Assembly (NCBI GenBank): GCA_947258805.1 | Contig: CAMYJV010000033.1 | Location: 1 to 27,148 of the forward strand | DNA length: 27,148 nt | Source: an uncultured Gammaproteobacteria bacterium | GTDB lineage: Bacteria; Pseudomonadota; Gammaproteobacteria; GCA-2729495 | Direction: 5' to 3' | Shown here: positions 1-7,793 of the stretch, piece after piece | Numbering within the stretch: the first letter of the stretch is position 1 | Layout of the letters: every line of letters starts with the position of its first letter | Made by a program: the position numbers and the translations under genes | Notes under the pieces: generated by a model | The model's input: the letters and a program-made list of their open reading frames with translations, nothing else | Told to the model about the DNA's origin: nothing | Database searches by the model: none

Positions 1-927
1 GACGCTGGCTGCCTGCAGCGGCAGTTCGGCGCGAAAGTTGATGGTGGTGGTGTCACTGGTGGCCACTTTGGTCTGCCTGATGCCACCGTTGGCCGTGTAG
101 ACGAGCGTGTCGTCGTCGAGCCAGGCAGGTGCCGCGCTGAACAGGTCGGCACCTTCTGCAGCCAGCACCTGTTCGTCGCCGGTATCGATGTTGCGCACCA
201 CGAGTTCACTGACGGCGACACTGGGAAACGGGTTGCGTTTGACGGCCTGCACGTAGGCCACGCGGGTGCCGTCCGGGCTGACGCGCGGCGGCTGCAGCTG
301 GCTCGCGGGTGGCTTTGCCAGCAGCACGGGTTCCTCACCTCCCGCGTCGTTCGTCCACCAGTAAAGCCCCGGGTTGCCCGTGCGCTCGGAAACGAACGCG
401 AGGCCGGTGGCTGCAAACGACGGCGCGTAGTCGTCGGCCGGGTGACTCGTGACCGGCGCCATCGCGTTCGCCTCTGCGAACAGGACCCAGATGTCGTAGT
501 TGCCGCTGCGGTCAGAGGCAAAAAACACCGCGCTGCCGTCCGGGGCCCATTCGGGAGCGCGGTGATCGTGTGGCCCGTCCGTCAAAAGTCGCCGGCCGCT
601 GCCATCGACATTCATCATGCCGATGTCCCAGCTGCCGTTTTCGAAAGTCTGGTACACGAGACGGGTGCCGTCAGGGCTCAGCCGCGGCCGGCGGATGTCG
701 TCATCAGGTCCGCTGAGCGCCACCGCATCGCCGCCTGCTATCGGCAGCCTCCACAGCATGCCCTGCAGGTCTATATATAAGCGATCGTGGCCGTGACGGC
801 CCTCAACGGTGAACTGCGTGCCCGACGTGGTCACCGCCGTTTGCACTGGCGGTTGCCCGCACGCAGCGCACACGAGGGCCGTGAGTGTGCTCACGCCAAC
901 CCGCACTGCTGTGAAAGCGGCCCGCAT
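1..927 (-). CDS. PD40/TolB-like beta-propeller lipoprotein, partial (3' end outside window)
   Basis: The frame is open from an ATG at 927 down to base 1, giving 309 codons with no stop, so the C-terminus is missing. The first 25 residues form a signal peptide with a cysteine-rich end (LVCAACG), suggesting a lipoprotein, although the lipobox is not canonical. The rest carries repeated PD40/WD40-like blades: SPDGTRLVYQ, APDGSAVFFASDRSGNYDIW and SPDGTRVAYVQ, each with the usual S/A-P-D-G turn. Such propellers occur in TolB, in DPP-IV N-terminal domains and in many periplasmic binding proteins. No peptidase or other catalytic domain is visible, but one could lie beyond the edge. It reads in the same direction as the small exported gene 157 bases upstream, so the two may be cotranscribed. 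The propeller fold is clear; the specific function is unknown. Confidence 0.8.
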   Translation of the reverse strand, partial: MRAAFTAVRVGVSTLTALVCAACGQPPVQTAVTTSGTQFTVEGRHGHDRLYIDLQGMLWRLPIAGGDAVALSGPDDDIRRPRLSPDGTRLVYQTFENGSWDIGMMNVDGSGRRLLTDGPHDHRAPEWAPDGSAVFFASDRSGNYDIWVLFAEANAMAPVTSHPADDYAPSFAATGLAFVSERTGNPGLYWWTNDAGGEEPVLLAKPPASQLQPPRVSPDGTRVAYVQAVKRNPFPSVAVSELVVRNIDTGDEQVLAAEGADLFSAAPAWLDDDTLVYTANGGIRQTKVATSDTTTINFRAELPLQAASV

Positions 928-1013
928 CGGAGCATCATAGCCGTGCCAGCGAATGGGGTCCCTGACGATCCGTCCATGCCGCGCGCGCCTGGCTCCCCGC
1001 GCCGAGTTGATTC

Positions 1014-1025
1014 GTATCAGACACC
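1014..1025 (-). repeat. REP-like half-palindrome, GGTGTCTGA class
   Basis: On the minus strand the bases read GGTGTCTGATAC, one change from the palindromic core GGTGTCTGACAC found after two other genes (5550 and 18832). It lies about 60 bases downstream of the stop of the minus-strand gene ending at 1084. It looks like a decayed copy. Confidence 0.35.
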
Positions 1026-1083
1026 TTGCGCCGGGCGGCGCTTCTCTTGGGGAACGGTTGCTGACCGATTGTCCAATTACGCG

Positions 1084-1554
1084 CTAACCACCCATCTTGC
1101 GGATCACCGCCATTGCGGTGTCCTGCATGAGCTGGCGTGCCTGCTGGCGTTCGGCGGCGGTCCAGGTGAGCTGGCCGGTGGACGAATGCCGGCTCTGGCG
1201 ATACGCGCTGGCCCGCGTCAGCACGTCTTCGATGGCCCGGTCCAGCTTCGCATCGGGCTGGTGGTACTTCTCCACGTAGGCGGCCCACACGCGTTTGAAG
1301 TCTTCGGACTCCGGCTTGGTCGCGCAGAGCACGACGATCTTCTGTAAATCTTGCGCGCGGCTGTTGGTTGGCTTGACCGTGGCGGCCTGCAATTGAGTGG
1401 GGGACTGCGGTGAGGTGCCGGGCTCGGCGTCATTCGCGTTGGTCCACTCGGGGCTGTGGGCCGGCGTCCGGGAGCTGCGTTGCGGGGCGTCCGCGGCGAT
1501 CGTGACCTGCGCCGCGAGCATGAGGAATAGCAGTGCTTTCAAGAGATTCTGCAT
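1084..1554 (-). CDS. small exported protein of unknown function
   Basis: A 156-residue product starts at an ATG preceded by a near-perfect Shine-Dalgarno (AGGAGG, 7 bases before the start). The first 20 residues form a clean Sec signal peptide (MQNLLKALLFLMLAAQVTIA, then AD), so it should be periplasmic. Residues about 25-65 are low-complexity, rich in Ser, Thr, Pro and Gln. From about residue 68 there is a helical region with a single cysteine (VLCATKP), followed by charged helices to the C-terminus. I do not recognise the family. The strong ribosome site, the signal peptide and its position upstream of the propeller lipoprotein on the same strand support a real gene. A longer antisense frame at 787-1347 is judged a shadow because it lacks all of these marks. 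Confidence 0.7.
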   Translation of the reverse strand: MQNLLKALLFLMLAAQVTIAADAPQRSSRTPAHSPEWTNANDAEPGTSPQSPTQLQAATVKPTNSRAQDLQKIVVLCATKPESEDFKRVWAAYVEKYHQPDAKLDRAIEDVLTRASAYRQSRHSSTGQLTWTAAERQQARQLMQDTAMAVIRKMGG

Positions 1555-1603
1555 ATCGGGTCCTCCTCTGAAGCCGTCGAAGCTAGCACACCGGTTGCCG
1601 GGA

Positions 1604-1627
1604 GAAATGGGGTCAGATTCGCATTTC
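1604..1627. repeat. REP-like element, GAAATGGGGTCA class
   Basis: Inverted arms GAAATG (1604-1609) and CATTTC (1622-1627) flank GGGTCAGATTCG. The 12-base string GAAATGGGGTCA recurs exactly at 22708. It lies in the 150-base gap between the exported protein gene and the first SDR. Confidence 0.4.
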
Positions 1628-1704
1628 CGACGTCAGGGGCACCGACTGAACGGGGCTTGCGGCCGTTTCTTCTGACGCCAGTTCCTGACAGGATTCCTCC
1701 GGTA

Positions 1705-2661
1705 ATGGACGCGGCCACTTATCTCATCACCGGCGCGACAGACGGCATCGGCAAGGCTACGGCGCTGGCCCTGGCGAAGACCGGCGCCACAGTGATCCTG
1801 CACGGGCGGGACCGGGCCAAGACCTCGCGGGCCCTGGCCGAACTGCGTGCGGCCACGGGCAACAGGCAGCTGCACACGGTGCTGGCGGATTTCGCGTCAC
1901 TGGACCAGGTGGCTGCACTAGCCGATGAAATTCAAACCGACTTCGGCACACTCAACGTGCTGATCAACAATGCCGGTCTGCTGACCGATCACCGGCAGCT
2001 GAGCCGGGACGGCTTCGAACTCACCTTCGCGGTTAACTACCTCGCCCCGTTCCTGCTAACCAATTGCTTGCTCCACTTGCTTAAGCAGGGCGCGCCGGCG
2101 CGCATCGTGAACGTGGCCTCCACGGCTATGGGCGGCGGGCAGATTCATCTTGACGACCTGCAGGCGGAGCGCCACTTTGACGGTTGGCGGGCCTATGCCA
2201 ACTCGAAGCTCGCGAACGTGTTGTTCAGCGCGTTACTTGCAGAGAAGCTGGCGGGCACGGGCGTGGTGTCCAATTCGCTATGCCCGGGCCTGATCGACAC
2301 CAACTTCTTTCACACCAACCAGATTTTCGCGAACGGTGGTTATGAGCGCCTGCGCCCGGGCATGCGCCCTCCCGAAGAGGGCGCGCTGGTGCCTCTCTAT
2401 CTCGCGACGTCCGAAGAGGCTGGTGAAATCAGCGGTGAGTTCTTTGTCCGCGAAGGCCGGGATGGGCTCTATGATGGCGGCCTCCAGGGAGGGAAGGAGC
2501 TGCATACGCGCAATTGTCTGTTCGCGCTCCCCGGATTCACCCAGCGTTTCGACGTCTGCGTTGCCACCCTGGTCACACAGATACGACGAACTCGACGCCG
2601 GGCAACCGTCGACGAAATCCATGCCCGTGGTCGTCGCCGCGCCGGCTGCCAGACCGTATGA
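1705..2661 (+). CDS. short-chain dehydrogenase/reductase with abnormal C-terminal tail
   Basis: This is a classical NAD(P)-dependent SDR of the retinol-dehydrogenase-like group. The Rossmann motif TGATDGIG lies at residues 9-16, NNAG at 88-91, the catalytic Ser near 139 (NVAST), the Y164-x3-K168 pair (YANSK) and the CPGLIDTN motif near 193. The frame is open back to 1657, but the ATG at 1705 is preferred because SDRs begin just before the Rossmann motif. Recognisable sequence ends at about residue 248 (SGEFFV, near base 2450). The last 70 residues are Arg- and Cys-rich and unlike the usual 30-40 residue SDR end. That stretch also lies opposite a signal-peptide-bearing minus-strand frame. The natural 3' end was probably lost in a rearrangement, so the enzyme may not be functional. 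The substrate cannot be told. Confidence 0.75.
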   Translation: MDAATYLITGATDGIGKATALALAKTGATVILHGRDRAKTSRALAELRAATGNRQLHTVLADFASLDQVAALADEIQTDFGTLNVLINNAGLLTDHRQLSRDGFELTFAVNYLAPFLLTNCLLHLLKQGAPARIVNVASTAMGGGQIHLDDLQAERHFDGWRAYANSKLANVLFSALLAEKLAGTGVVSNSLCPGLIDTNFFHTNQIFANGGYERLRPGMRPPEEGALVPLYLATSEEAGEISGEFFVREGRDGLYDGGLQGGKELHTRNCLFALPGFTQRFDVCVATLVTQIRRTRRRATVDEIHARGRRRAGCQTV

Positions 2662-2733
2662 CGCCAGCGGCATGACGAATGCCACCCGCAAAATCGTTCT
2701 CAATAACTTAGCCAAGATCTTCCCCTGCACCAT
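2278..2733 (-). pseudogene. possible 5' remnant of an exported-protein gene abutting the SDR
   Basis: The first 90 codons, roughly 2733 down to 2465, read like a genuine N-terminus: a basic start, the hydrophobic stretch ILRVAFVMPLASYGLAAGA and a signal-peptide end, then a normal secreted composition with two cysteines. After that the frame is simply antisense to the conserved part of the SDR and stops at 2278, so it cannot be an intact gene. No clear Shine-Dalgarno precedes the ATG at 2733; an internal ATG at 2673 is an alternative start. My reading is that a deletion joined the 5' part of this gene to the 3' part of the SDR. A chance antisense frame is the main alternative. Confidence 0.3.
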
Positions 2734-2792
2734 TTTTGTTGTTATTCGTCATCAGAGCGTACTTTCTTCCGGGTCCCCCGGGCACGAAACAA

Positions 2793-2820
2793 CGCGACAC
2801 CCCTTTGCAGGGGTTTCGCG
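2793..2820. terminator. hairpin in the intergenic gap, possible terminator
   Basis: The bases form a stem of CGCGA, one mismatch, A and CCCCT, paired with AGGGG, T and TCGCG around a TTGC loop. No T-run follows on either strand, so intrinsic termination is uncertain. Apart from this hairpin and the putative gene remnant before it, I see nothing recognisable between 2662 and 2966. Confidence 0.35.
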
Positions 2821-2966
2821 TCATCGCGTATACGGTAATCGGACGTTTCTGCGGCAAACAAGCTCGCCTTTCGGGGCAGTTTTATGTCTAATCGCTTCAA
2901 CTATGTATCCAAGATGGCCGGCAGTCGCTCATCCTCGACTGCGCAAGCGATGAGGGAGCTGCATCG

Positions 2967-4454
2967 GTGAACCCGATCCTGTTGATCCACGGCTATTCCG
3001 GCGAATCGCGACGCACCAGTGCGAAGACGGTCACGCAGAGCTACGGCGCACTGCCGGCCGCGCTGCGTGATCGTTACGGCAAGCGCCGGGTGCGGGAACT
3101 TAATGTATCGCGCTACGTGACGCTGGAAGACGGGCTGCGCCTCGACGATCTCGCGCGCGCGATGGACCAGGCGTTGCGCAACGACGCCGCTGACCTGCTC
3201 GACGGGCACTTTGATGTCGTCATCCACAGCATCGGCGCGCTGGTGGTGCGCAACTGGCTGCGTTTGTTCTCGTCGCGGCCGAGCCCGATTGAACGGCTGA
3301 TCTACCTGGCCGGCGCGCACTTCGGTTCTGGCTGGGCCCACGTGGGTCGCGGCCAGCTCGCGAAGTGGGGGCGGCTGGTGTTCCAGGGCGGCACGGAACG
3401 CGGCGTGCAGGTGCTCGACGCGCTGGAACTGGGCGCCAGTGAGACCATCGATCTGCACCGGTCGTTCCTGGCGCCGGAACACAATCTGTATCGGCGCTAC
3501 CGCGTGCGCGAGTTTGCGGTGATTGGCAGCCAGGTGCTGAGTTCTTGGCTACCCGTGCCGGTGCGCTATGCACATGAAGACGGCAGCGACGGTGTCGTGC
3601 GGGTGGCTGCCGGCAACCCGAACTGGAATTACGTGGCGCTGGCGCCCACCGCGCGAGCGAAAAGCCTGGACTGGGAAGAGATTGCGGCCAGCTGCGCGCT
3701 GATAGGCAAAGACCCGGGGGCACGGCGCGACGAGCCGGACCAGCACTATCGGGTGACTGCACAACAGCTCGCGGATGACGCCGAGTTCCCGGTGCCGTTG
3801 GCGATTCCCTACCAATGCGCGCACACGGGTAAAGACCAGGGCGTGATGGCGGGCAAGGGCGTGCGCAACGAGATCATGGCGCTGCTCGACTCAGCGCTCA
3901 ACGTGCGCACCGCGGCCCAGTACCGCCGTGCTGCCGGCGAGTTTCAGTCCCGCACGGAAACGACCTATGCGAGGGTAGTGGAGAAACTCAGGCCGCGGGT
4001 GGTGCGGGGCCTCGCCAACGATCCGCGTGCGCAGTACGACGCCCACGCGCAACTGGTGTTCCGGTTACGCGATCAATACGGCAAGCCGGTAAAGCACTTC
4101 GACATCTACTTTCATTCGCCGCCCGGCTGCGCGCTGTGTATCAACGAGCTCTTTGAACACACGCACAAGAATCGCCGCACCGACGGCAATATTGTCTTCT
4201 ACCTGCGCACGTCGCGCTTCAGTGAAGACGCGCAGGCCTGGGTGGACCGCTTGGCCGAGATCGACAGGGTGCAGCTCGAAATCGCCCCGGTGGAACCGCG
4301 CACCGGGGACATACGCTACCTGCCGCTGTGCCTTACGCTATCCGGCAACAGGCTGCGGCGCTTCGTGCAGCCTCACCGCACGACGGTGGTGCATGTCACA
4401 CTGATGCGATTGCCGGCCCCCGGCGTATTCCGGGTGATGCCTGCGACTGTGTAA
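2967..4454 (+). CDS. alpha/beta hydrolase (lipase/esterase-like) with extra C-terminal domain
   Basis: The 495-residue product begins at a GTG preceded by GGGAG at a suitable distance. The start of strand one carries the oxyanion motif LLIHGYSG (residues 5-12). The nucleophile elbow is IHSIGA with Ser88, in place of the usual G-x-S-x-G; the first glycine is His. Likely acid and base are Asp205 or Asp208 (HEDGSDG) and His286 (CAHTGKD). No signal peptide is seen, so a cytoplasmic location is likely. Residues about 330-495 form a second domain that I do not recognise. It begins with FRLRDQYGKPVKHFDIYF, reminiscent of a beta-sandwich, and contains CALC. Lipase-like hydrolysis of an ester is inferred from fold and motifs; the substrate is unknown. 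A GGGGAC palindrome follows the stop codon immediately. Confidence 0.8.
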   Translation: MNPILLIHGYSGESRRTSAKTVTQSYGALPAALRDRYGKRRVRELNVSRYVTLEDGLRLDDLARAMDQALRNDAADLLDGHFDVVIHSIGALVVRNWLRLFSSRPSPIERLIYLAGAHFGSGWAHVGRGQLAKWGRLVFQGGTERGVQVLDALELGASETIDLHRSFLAPEHNLYRRYRVREFAVIGSQVLSSWLPVPVRYAHEDGSDGVVRVAAGNPNWNYVALAPTARAKSLDWEEIAASCALIGKDPGARRDEPDQHYRVTAQQLADDAEFPVPLAIPYQCAHTGKDQGVMAGKGVRNEIMALLDSALNVRTAAQYRRAAGEFQSRTETTYARVVEKLRPRVVRGLANDPRAQYDAHAQLVFRLRDQYGKPVKHFDIYFHSPPGCALCINELFEHTHKNRRTDGNIVFYLRTSRFSEDAQAWVDRLAEIDRVQLEIAPVEPRTGDIRYLPLCLTLSGNRLRRFVQPHRTTVVHVTLMRLPAPGVFRVMPATV

Positions 4455-4491
4455 GGGGACAGGCACCAATTTGCAATTGGAGCCAGTCCCC
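4455..4491. repeat. REP-like palindrome, GGGGAC class
   Basis: The arms GGGGAC-a-GGC-a-CCAATT (4455-4471) and AATTGG-a-GCC-a-GTCCCC (4475-4491) surround a TGC loop, with two A/A mismatches. It begins at the base after the hydrolase stop codon and could act as a 3'-end hairpin. Related elements occur at 17238 and 25932. Confidence 0.6.
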
Positions 4492-4563
4492 GCCGCCATG
4501 CTGGCCTGACTCGCTGGGTCCGCGTGCTAGCATCCCACGAAGAACGATGAAGGGGGCGCAGCG

Positions 4564-5550
4564 ATGTTTCAGAACCTGGATTTCCAGCAACCGCGTGCTG
4601 ACCGGAAGATCAGCAGGCGTTCACTGCTTGGTGGTATAGGCGCACTGGCCGGGGCCTCAGCGATGACAGCTTGTGCTGAGCCAACGCCCGGTCCGGCCAA
4701 GAGCCTGAACCTCGATTTCTCCAAACCGGAAGACAACCTGACCGCGTGGGTGAAGCTCGCGTCGAGCCTGGAAGACGGCAAGGAGACCTGCGGGTTCTTC
4801 ACCGGCACGCAGTACGCCGATGTGGGCCCGCAGGAGGTCATCAAACCGCTGTTCCGTATCCAGGGATTCGGCATGAGTCGCGTCACGCGCCTGGAGGACG
4901 GCCGCTACCAGAACCTGCACCGCGAAGTGGTGTACTACCTGCCGCTGAAGGAAGACCGCATTCTCGAAGAGTGGGAAAACCCTCTGACGGGCGAAACGGT
5001 AGAAGTCTTTAATACCCACAATGACCCGGTGAACTCCCACTACGCACCGGTTTTCCAGCAGCGCTTCGGCTCCGAGGAAGAAGGCTTCGAGCTTGTCGAG
5101 TTTCCGTTCATCCTGCCTTGGGACATCTTTGGCGACCGCGCGGTCGTGAACTTTTCCGTCAATACCCGTTGGCCGTCGCCGCTGCCGCCGGACAAGTGGC
5201 CGCGCGAGAACTTCGGCGAGTGGTATCGCACCAGCGAGTACTTCCAGATCCACGCGAGCCTGGCAGACCTGAACAACCCGGACATGATGAAGGTGCCGTA
5301 CACCGGCTCGTGGCAGAAAGTGGCGCCGTGGCACCCGTGGATGCTGATGGACAATCGCCCGGGTGGCATTTTTGGTGTGACCAACGTGTTTTCCCTGGAC
5401 GGCGTCGAACAGCTGCCGCCCCACGTACTGGCCTACACCGAAAAGCACTATCCGAAGTGGCTGACGGCGCCAACGGAATGGGTGGAGCCGAATATGGCCA
5501 CGTGGGAAACCTTCGCTGCCGAGCGCACGCCGGCGCCGCCGAAGAATTAG
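4564..5550 (+). CDS. DUF1838 family protein with Tat signal
   Basis: The 328-residue product starts at an ATG behind a GAAGGGGG ribosome site. Residues 15-37 form a twin-arginine signal (ISRRSLLGGIG, Arg18-Arg19) ending in MTAC, so it is probably exported folded and may be lipidated at Cys37. The mature part matches my recollection of the DUF1838 family: a Trp- and Tyr-rich beta protein with VYYLPL, EEWENPLTGE, NDPVN, a late APWHPWMLM segment and a PTEWVEPN segment near the end. No enzymatic function is established for the family. It lies between the hydrolase and a second SDR on the same strand with short gaps, so an operon is plausible. A GGTGTCTGACACC palindrome overlaps its stop codon. 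Confidence 0.85.
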   Translation: MFQNLDFQQPRADRKISRRSLLGGIGALAGASAMTACAEPTPGPAKSLNLDFSKPEDNLTAWVKLASSLEDGKETCGFFTGTQYADVGPQEVIKPLFRIQGFGMSRVTRLEDGRYQNLHREVVYYLPLKEDRILEEWENPLTGETVEVFNTHNDPVNSHYAPVFQQRFGSEEEGFELVEFPFILPWDIFGDRAVVNFSVNTRWPSPLPPDKWPRENFGEWYRTSEYFQIHASLADLNNPDMMKVPYTGSWQKVAPWHPWMLMDNRPGGIFGVTNVFSLDGVEQLPPHVLAYTEKHYPKWLTAPTEWVEPNMATWETFAAERTPAPPKN

Positions 5551-5566
5551 CGGTGTCTGACACCGC
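5550..5566. repeat. REP-like palindrome, GGTGTCTGACACC class
   Basis: A perfect palindrome of 8-base arms (GCGGTGTC and GACACCGC) around one T begins at the last base of the DUF1838 stop codon. The core recurs downstream of the HemF-like gene (18832) and, decayed, at 1014. Confidence 0.5.
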
Positions 5567-5619
5567 GCGCCCGGCAAGGCTGCTGGACAGACAAGATCGA
5601 TGATTCTTTTATCAGCTAC

Positions 5620-6435
5620 ATGACAAACAAGCTGCAAGGGCAAACGATCTGGATCACCGGCGCGTCGTCGGGGGTCGGGGAGGGCATGGCGACGGTGTTT
5701 CACCGCGAGGGCGCGGAGCTGATCCTGTCAGCCCGGCGCGAGGCGGAGCTGGAGCGCGTTAAAGCGGACTGCAAGGACGGTTGGGCGCCGTTGCATGTGC
5801 TGCCTTTCGACGTGACCGCCGAAAGCGCCCGCCAGGCCGCGGCAGCCGAAGTACTCGAGCGCTTTCCGCGCCTGGACGTGCTGGTGAATAATGCGGGCAT
5901 CGGCCAGCGCAGCCTCGCGAAAGACACGCTGCTGGAAGTGGAACGTCGGATCATGGAGGTGGACTACTTTGCCCCGGTGGCGCTGACCAAGCTCGTGCTG
6001 CCGCGAATGATCGAACAGCAGAGCGGTCACTTCGTCGTGACTTCGTCAGTGGCCGGCAAACACGCGGTGCCTTATCACACGACCTACTGCGCGGCGAAGC
6101 ACGCACTGCACGGTTACTACGACACGCTGCGCATCGAACACCTCAAGGACAACATCGCGTGCACACTGCTGGTGATTGCCGGCATCAAGAGCAACGTGTT
6201 CGAGCATGCACTGACGGGCGATGGTTCAGAACACGGGGAGAGCACGTGGAATAACGATTCAGGTATGACGGCGGAAGCCTGCGCGGAGCGGGTGGTGGAC
6301 GCCATCATCAACCGTGAAGACGAGGTGGTGATCAGCATCAAAGAAGCCAAGCAGGCGATGCTGCTGAGAAGCAAGGATCCCGAAGCCTTCAAGCAGCGCA
6401 TGGCCAGCATGATGGAGTGGCTGGAAAAGAGTTAG
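5620..6435 (+). CDS. short-chain dehydrogenase/reductase
   Basis: This complete 271-residue SDR has TGASSGVG (residues 13-20), NNAGIG (90-95), TSSVAGK (141-147) and the catalytic YCAAK (Tyr156, Lys160). The Arg-Arg pair after the second strand (SARRE, about residue 39) suggests NADP preference. The DTLRIEHLKDNI segment resembles the DHRS7-like SDR branch. Length is normal and no signal peptide or membrane segment is present. The ATG has no good Shine-Dalgarno, but a start elsewhere would break the Rossmann strand. It is the last plus-strand gene before the convergent cytochrome fusion. The substrate is unknown. Confidence 0.85.
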   Translation: MTNKLQGQTIWITGASSGVGEGMATVFHREGAELILSARREAELERVKADCKDGWAPLHVLPFDVTAESARQAAAAEVLERFPRLDVLVNNAGIGQRSLAKDTLLEVERRIMEVDYFAPVALTKLVLPRMIEQQSGHFVVTSSVAGKHAVPYHTTYCAAKHALHGYYDTLRIEHLKDNIACTLLVIAGIKSNVFEHALTGDGSEHGESTWNNDSGMTAEACAERVVDAIINREDEVVISIKEAKQAMLLRSKDPEAFKQRMASMMEWLEKS

Positions 6436-6547
6436 GATCCACTTGGCTGTCGATTATCGCTTCTCAGCCGCAATCCCAACACCTTTGTCATGATTTTGCG
6501 ACGTCCAACCGCCGCCGCGAACAGCGGTGATGGGTTTCGGCGCCCCC

Positions 6548-7774
6548 TCACCAGCCGTTCGTCTCACGCACGTAGGCCGCTAGCGTCGCGATCTCCTCGG
6601 CGCTCAGCACCTGGGCGAAGGTCGGCATGCTCATCACGTTGTTACCGCCGTTCCGAATCACGCCCTCGACCGCGGCCTGATCGGTGCCATAGATGCCGCG
6701 GTAGTTCGTATTCTGCTGGTGGCACGCCTGGCAGTGTTCGTTGAAGAGCAGGGCACCGGGGCTGCCGTCGTCGGCCAAAGTGTCGTTGGCGCCTGAGCTC
6801 GTTGCCGCCGTCGCTGGCGCCGCCACAGTTCCCAGTGCGACGCGAAAACCCATGTTCGTACCCCGGCCAGACCGCGGCCGGCCCACTCGCACAGTCGTGC
6901 TCGAGCGCTCCACGCGATTGAGAAACGAACCGCTGCGAATCAGCCCGAACTGGCAGCCCTCCGCGTCCAGCCATGCGCTACCATCGGCCGCTGCGCCGTT
7001 GTAGTCCTTGTGATTGCAGTCGGCCACCCATTCCCACGCGTTGCCCTGCATGTCGTGCAGACCGAAGGCATTGGGCCTGAAGCTGCCCACTGGGGCGGCG
7101 GCCGGAAAACCGTCGTCGCACGGAAATCCGTCATTCTCGTCTGACTCCATCTGGCGCTGGCTGATGGATTGTGCGCCCGGGCTGCGCACGTTGGCATACC
7201 CGCAGGCGTCGGCCGCCGCCGAACCCCAGTGGTAGCTCGTGGTCGCGCCAGCGCGTGCTGCGTACTCCCACTCTGCCTCGGTGGGCAGGCGGTACGGCTT
7301 GCCGGTCTTTTCCTGTAACCACTCTGCATAGGCGTGCGCGTCATAAAACGACACACAGCCCACGGGGTGACGGTCGGACTGTTCCGCATCGATTTGCTGC
7401 CAGCTGAAGTCCGGGCTCATCCTGAACTGGTTCGGTGCGGCAAAGCCCATGCACTTGCCGGCATGTTCGCGACCGGTATCAGCAACGAAGGCGGCATACT
7501 CACCCACCGCGACCTCGTAACGACCCAGCGCGAAACCCTGAGCAAAGGTGACCCGGTGCTGGGGGCTGTCGTTCGTCGCGGGTTTGCCCGTTCGCGGATC
7601 GATCAGCCGGTCTTCCGGCGCCGTGCCCATCAGGAACTGGCCTGCGGGAATCTCGACCATCAGCGGGCATGCTTCGCAGTCGCGAAAGGCGATGGGTGCC
7701 GCGGGTGTTGGTGCATTGACGTCCGCCGTGCAGCCGGCCAGCGTCAGGGCAATCGATACCAGAATTCTCCGCAT
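6548..7774 (-). CDS. formylglycine-enzyme-like (SUMF1) domain lipoprotein fused to cytochrome c
   Basis: From the ATG at 7774 the product has 408 residues. It opens with a lipoprotein signal (MRRILVSIALTLAGC, Cys15); the frame extends upstream to 7840, but that would bury the signal. Residues about 38-315 form an FGE/SUMF1-like domain: IPAGQFLMG, GRYEVAVGEYAAF, HPVGCVSFYDAHAYAEWL, RLPTEAEWEYAARAG, NAFGLHDMQGNAWEWV and NMGFRVA. The segment that carries the catalytic cysteines in true formylglycine enzymes reads RSGSFLNRVERSS, with none, so sulfatase maturation is unlikely. After a linker rich in Ala and Thr, residues 338-408 are a mono-heme cytochrome c with CQACH (348-352) and an axial Met in SMPTF (383). 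It is probably a periplasmic electron-transfer or binding protein. Confidence 0.85.
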   Translation of the reverse strand: MRRILVSIALTLAGCTADVNAPTPAAPIAFRDCEACPLMVEIPAGQFLMGTAPEDRLIDPRTGKPATNDSPQHRVTFAQGFALGRYEVAVGEYAAFVADTGREHAGKCMGFAAPNQFRMSPDFSWQQIDAEQSDRHPVGCVSFYDAHAYAEWLQEKTGKPYRLPTEAEWEYAARAGATTSYHWGSAAADACGYANVRSPGAQSISQRQMESDENDGFPCDDGFPAAAPVGSFRPNAFGLHDMQGNAWEWVADCNHKDYNGAAADGSAWLDAEGCQFGLIRSGSFLNRVERSSTTVRVGRPRSGRGTNMGFRVALGTVAAPATAATSSGANDTLADDGSPGALLFNEHCQACHQQNTNYRGIYGTDQAAVEGVIRNGGNNVMSMPTFAQVLSAEEIATLAAYVRETNGW

Positions 7775-7793
7775 GTTCAGAGTGTAGAGCTTT

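Noticed and set aside
787..1347. Long plus-strand frame
   Set aside because: It is antisense to the exported protein gene and the propeller 5' end, has shadow-type His/Arg/Gly composition and no ribosome site or motif.
4657..5703. 348-codon minus-strand frame opposite the DUF1838 gene
   Set aside because: The plus strand encodes a recognisable family with a Tat signal; the minus frame is an Arg/His/Val-rich shadow of GC-rich codons.
6548..7774. Functional sulfatase-maturing enzyme
   Set aside because: The catalytic cysteine segment is absent and no sulfatase gene is nearby.
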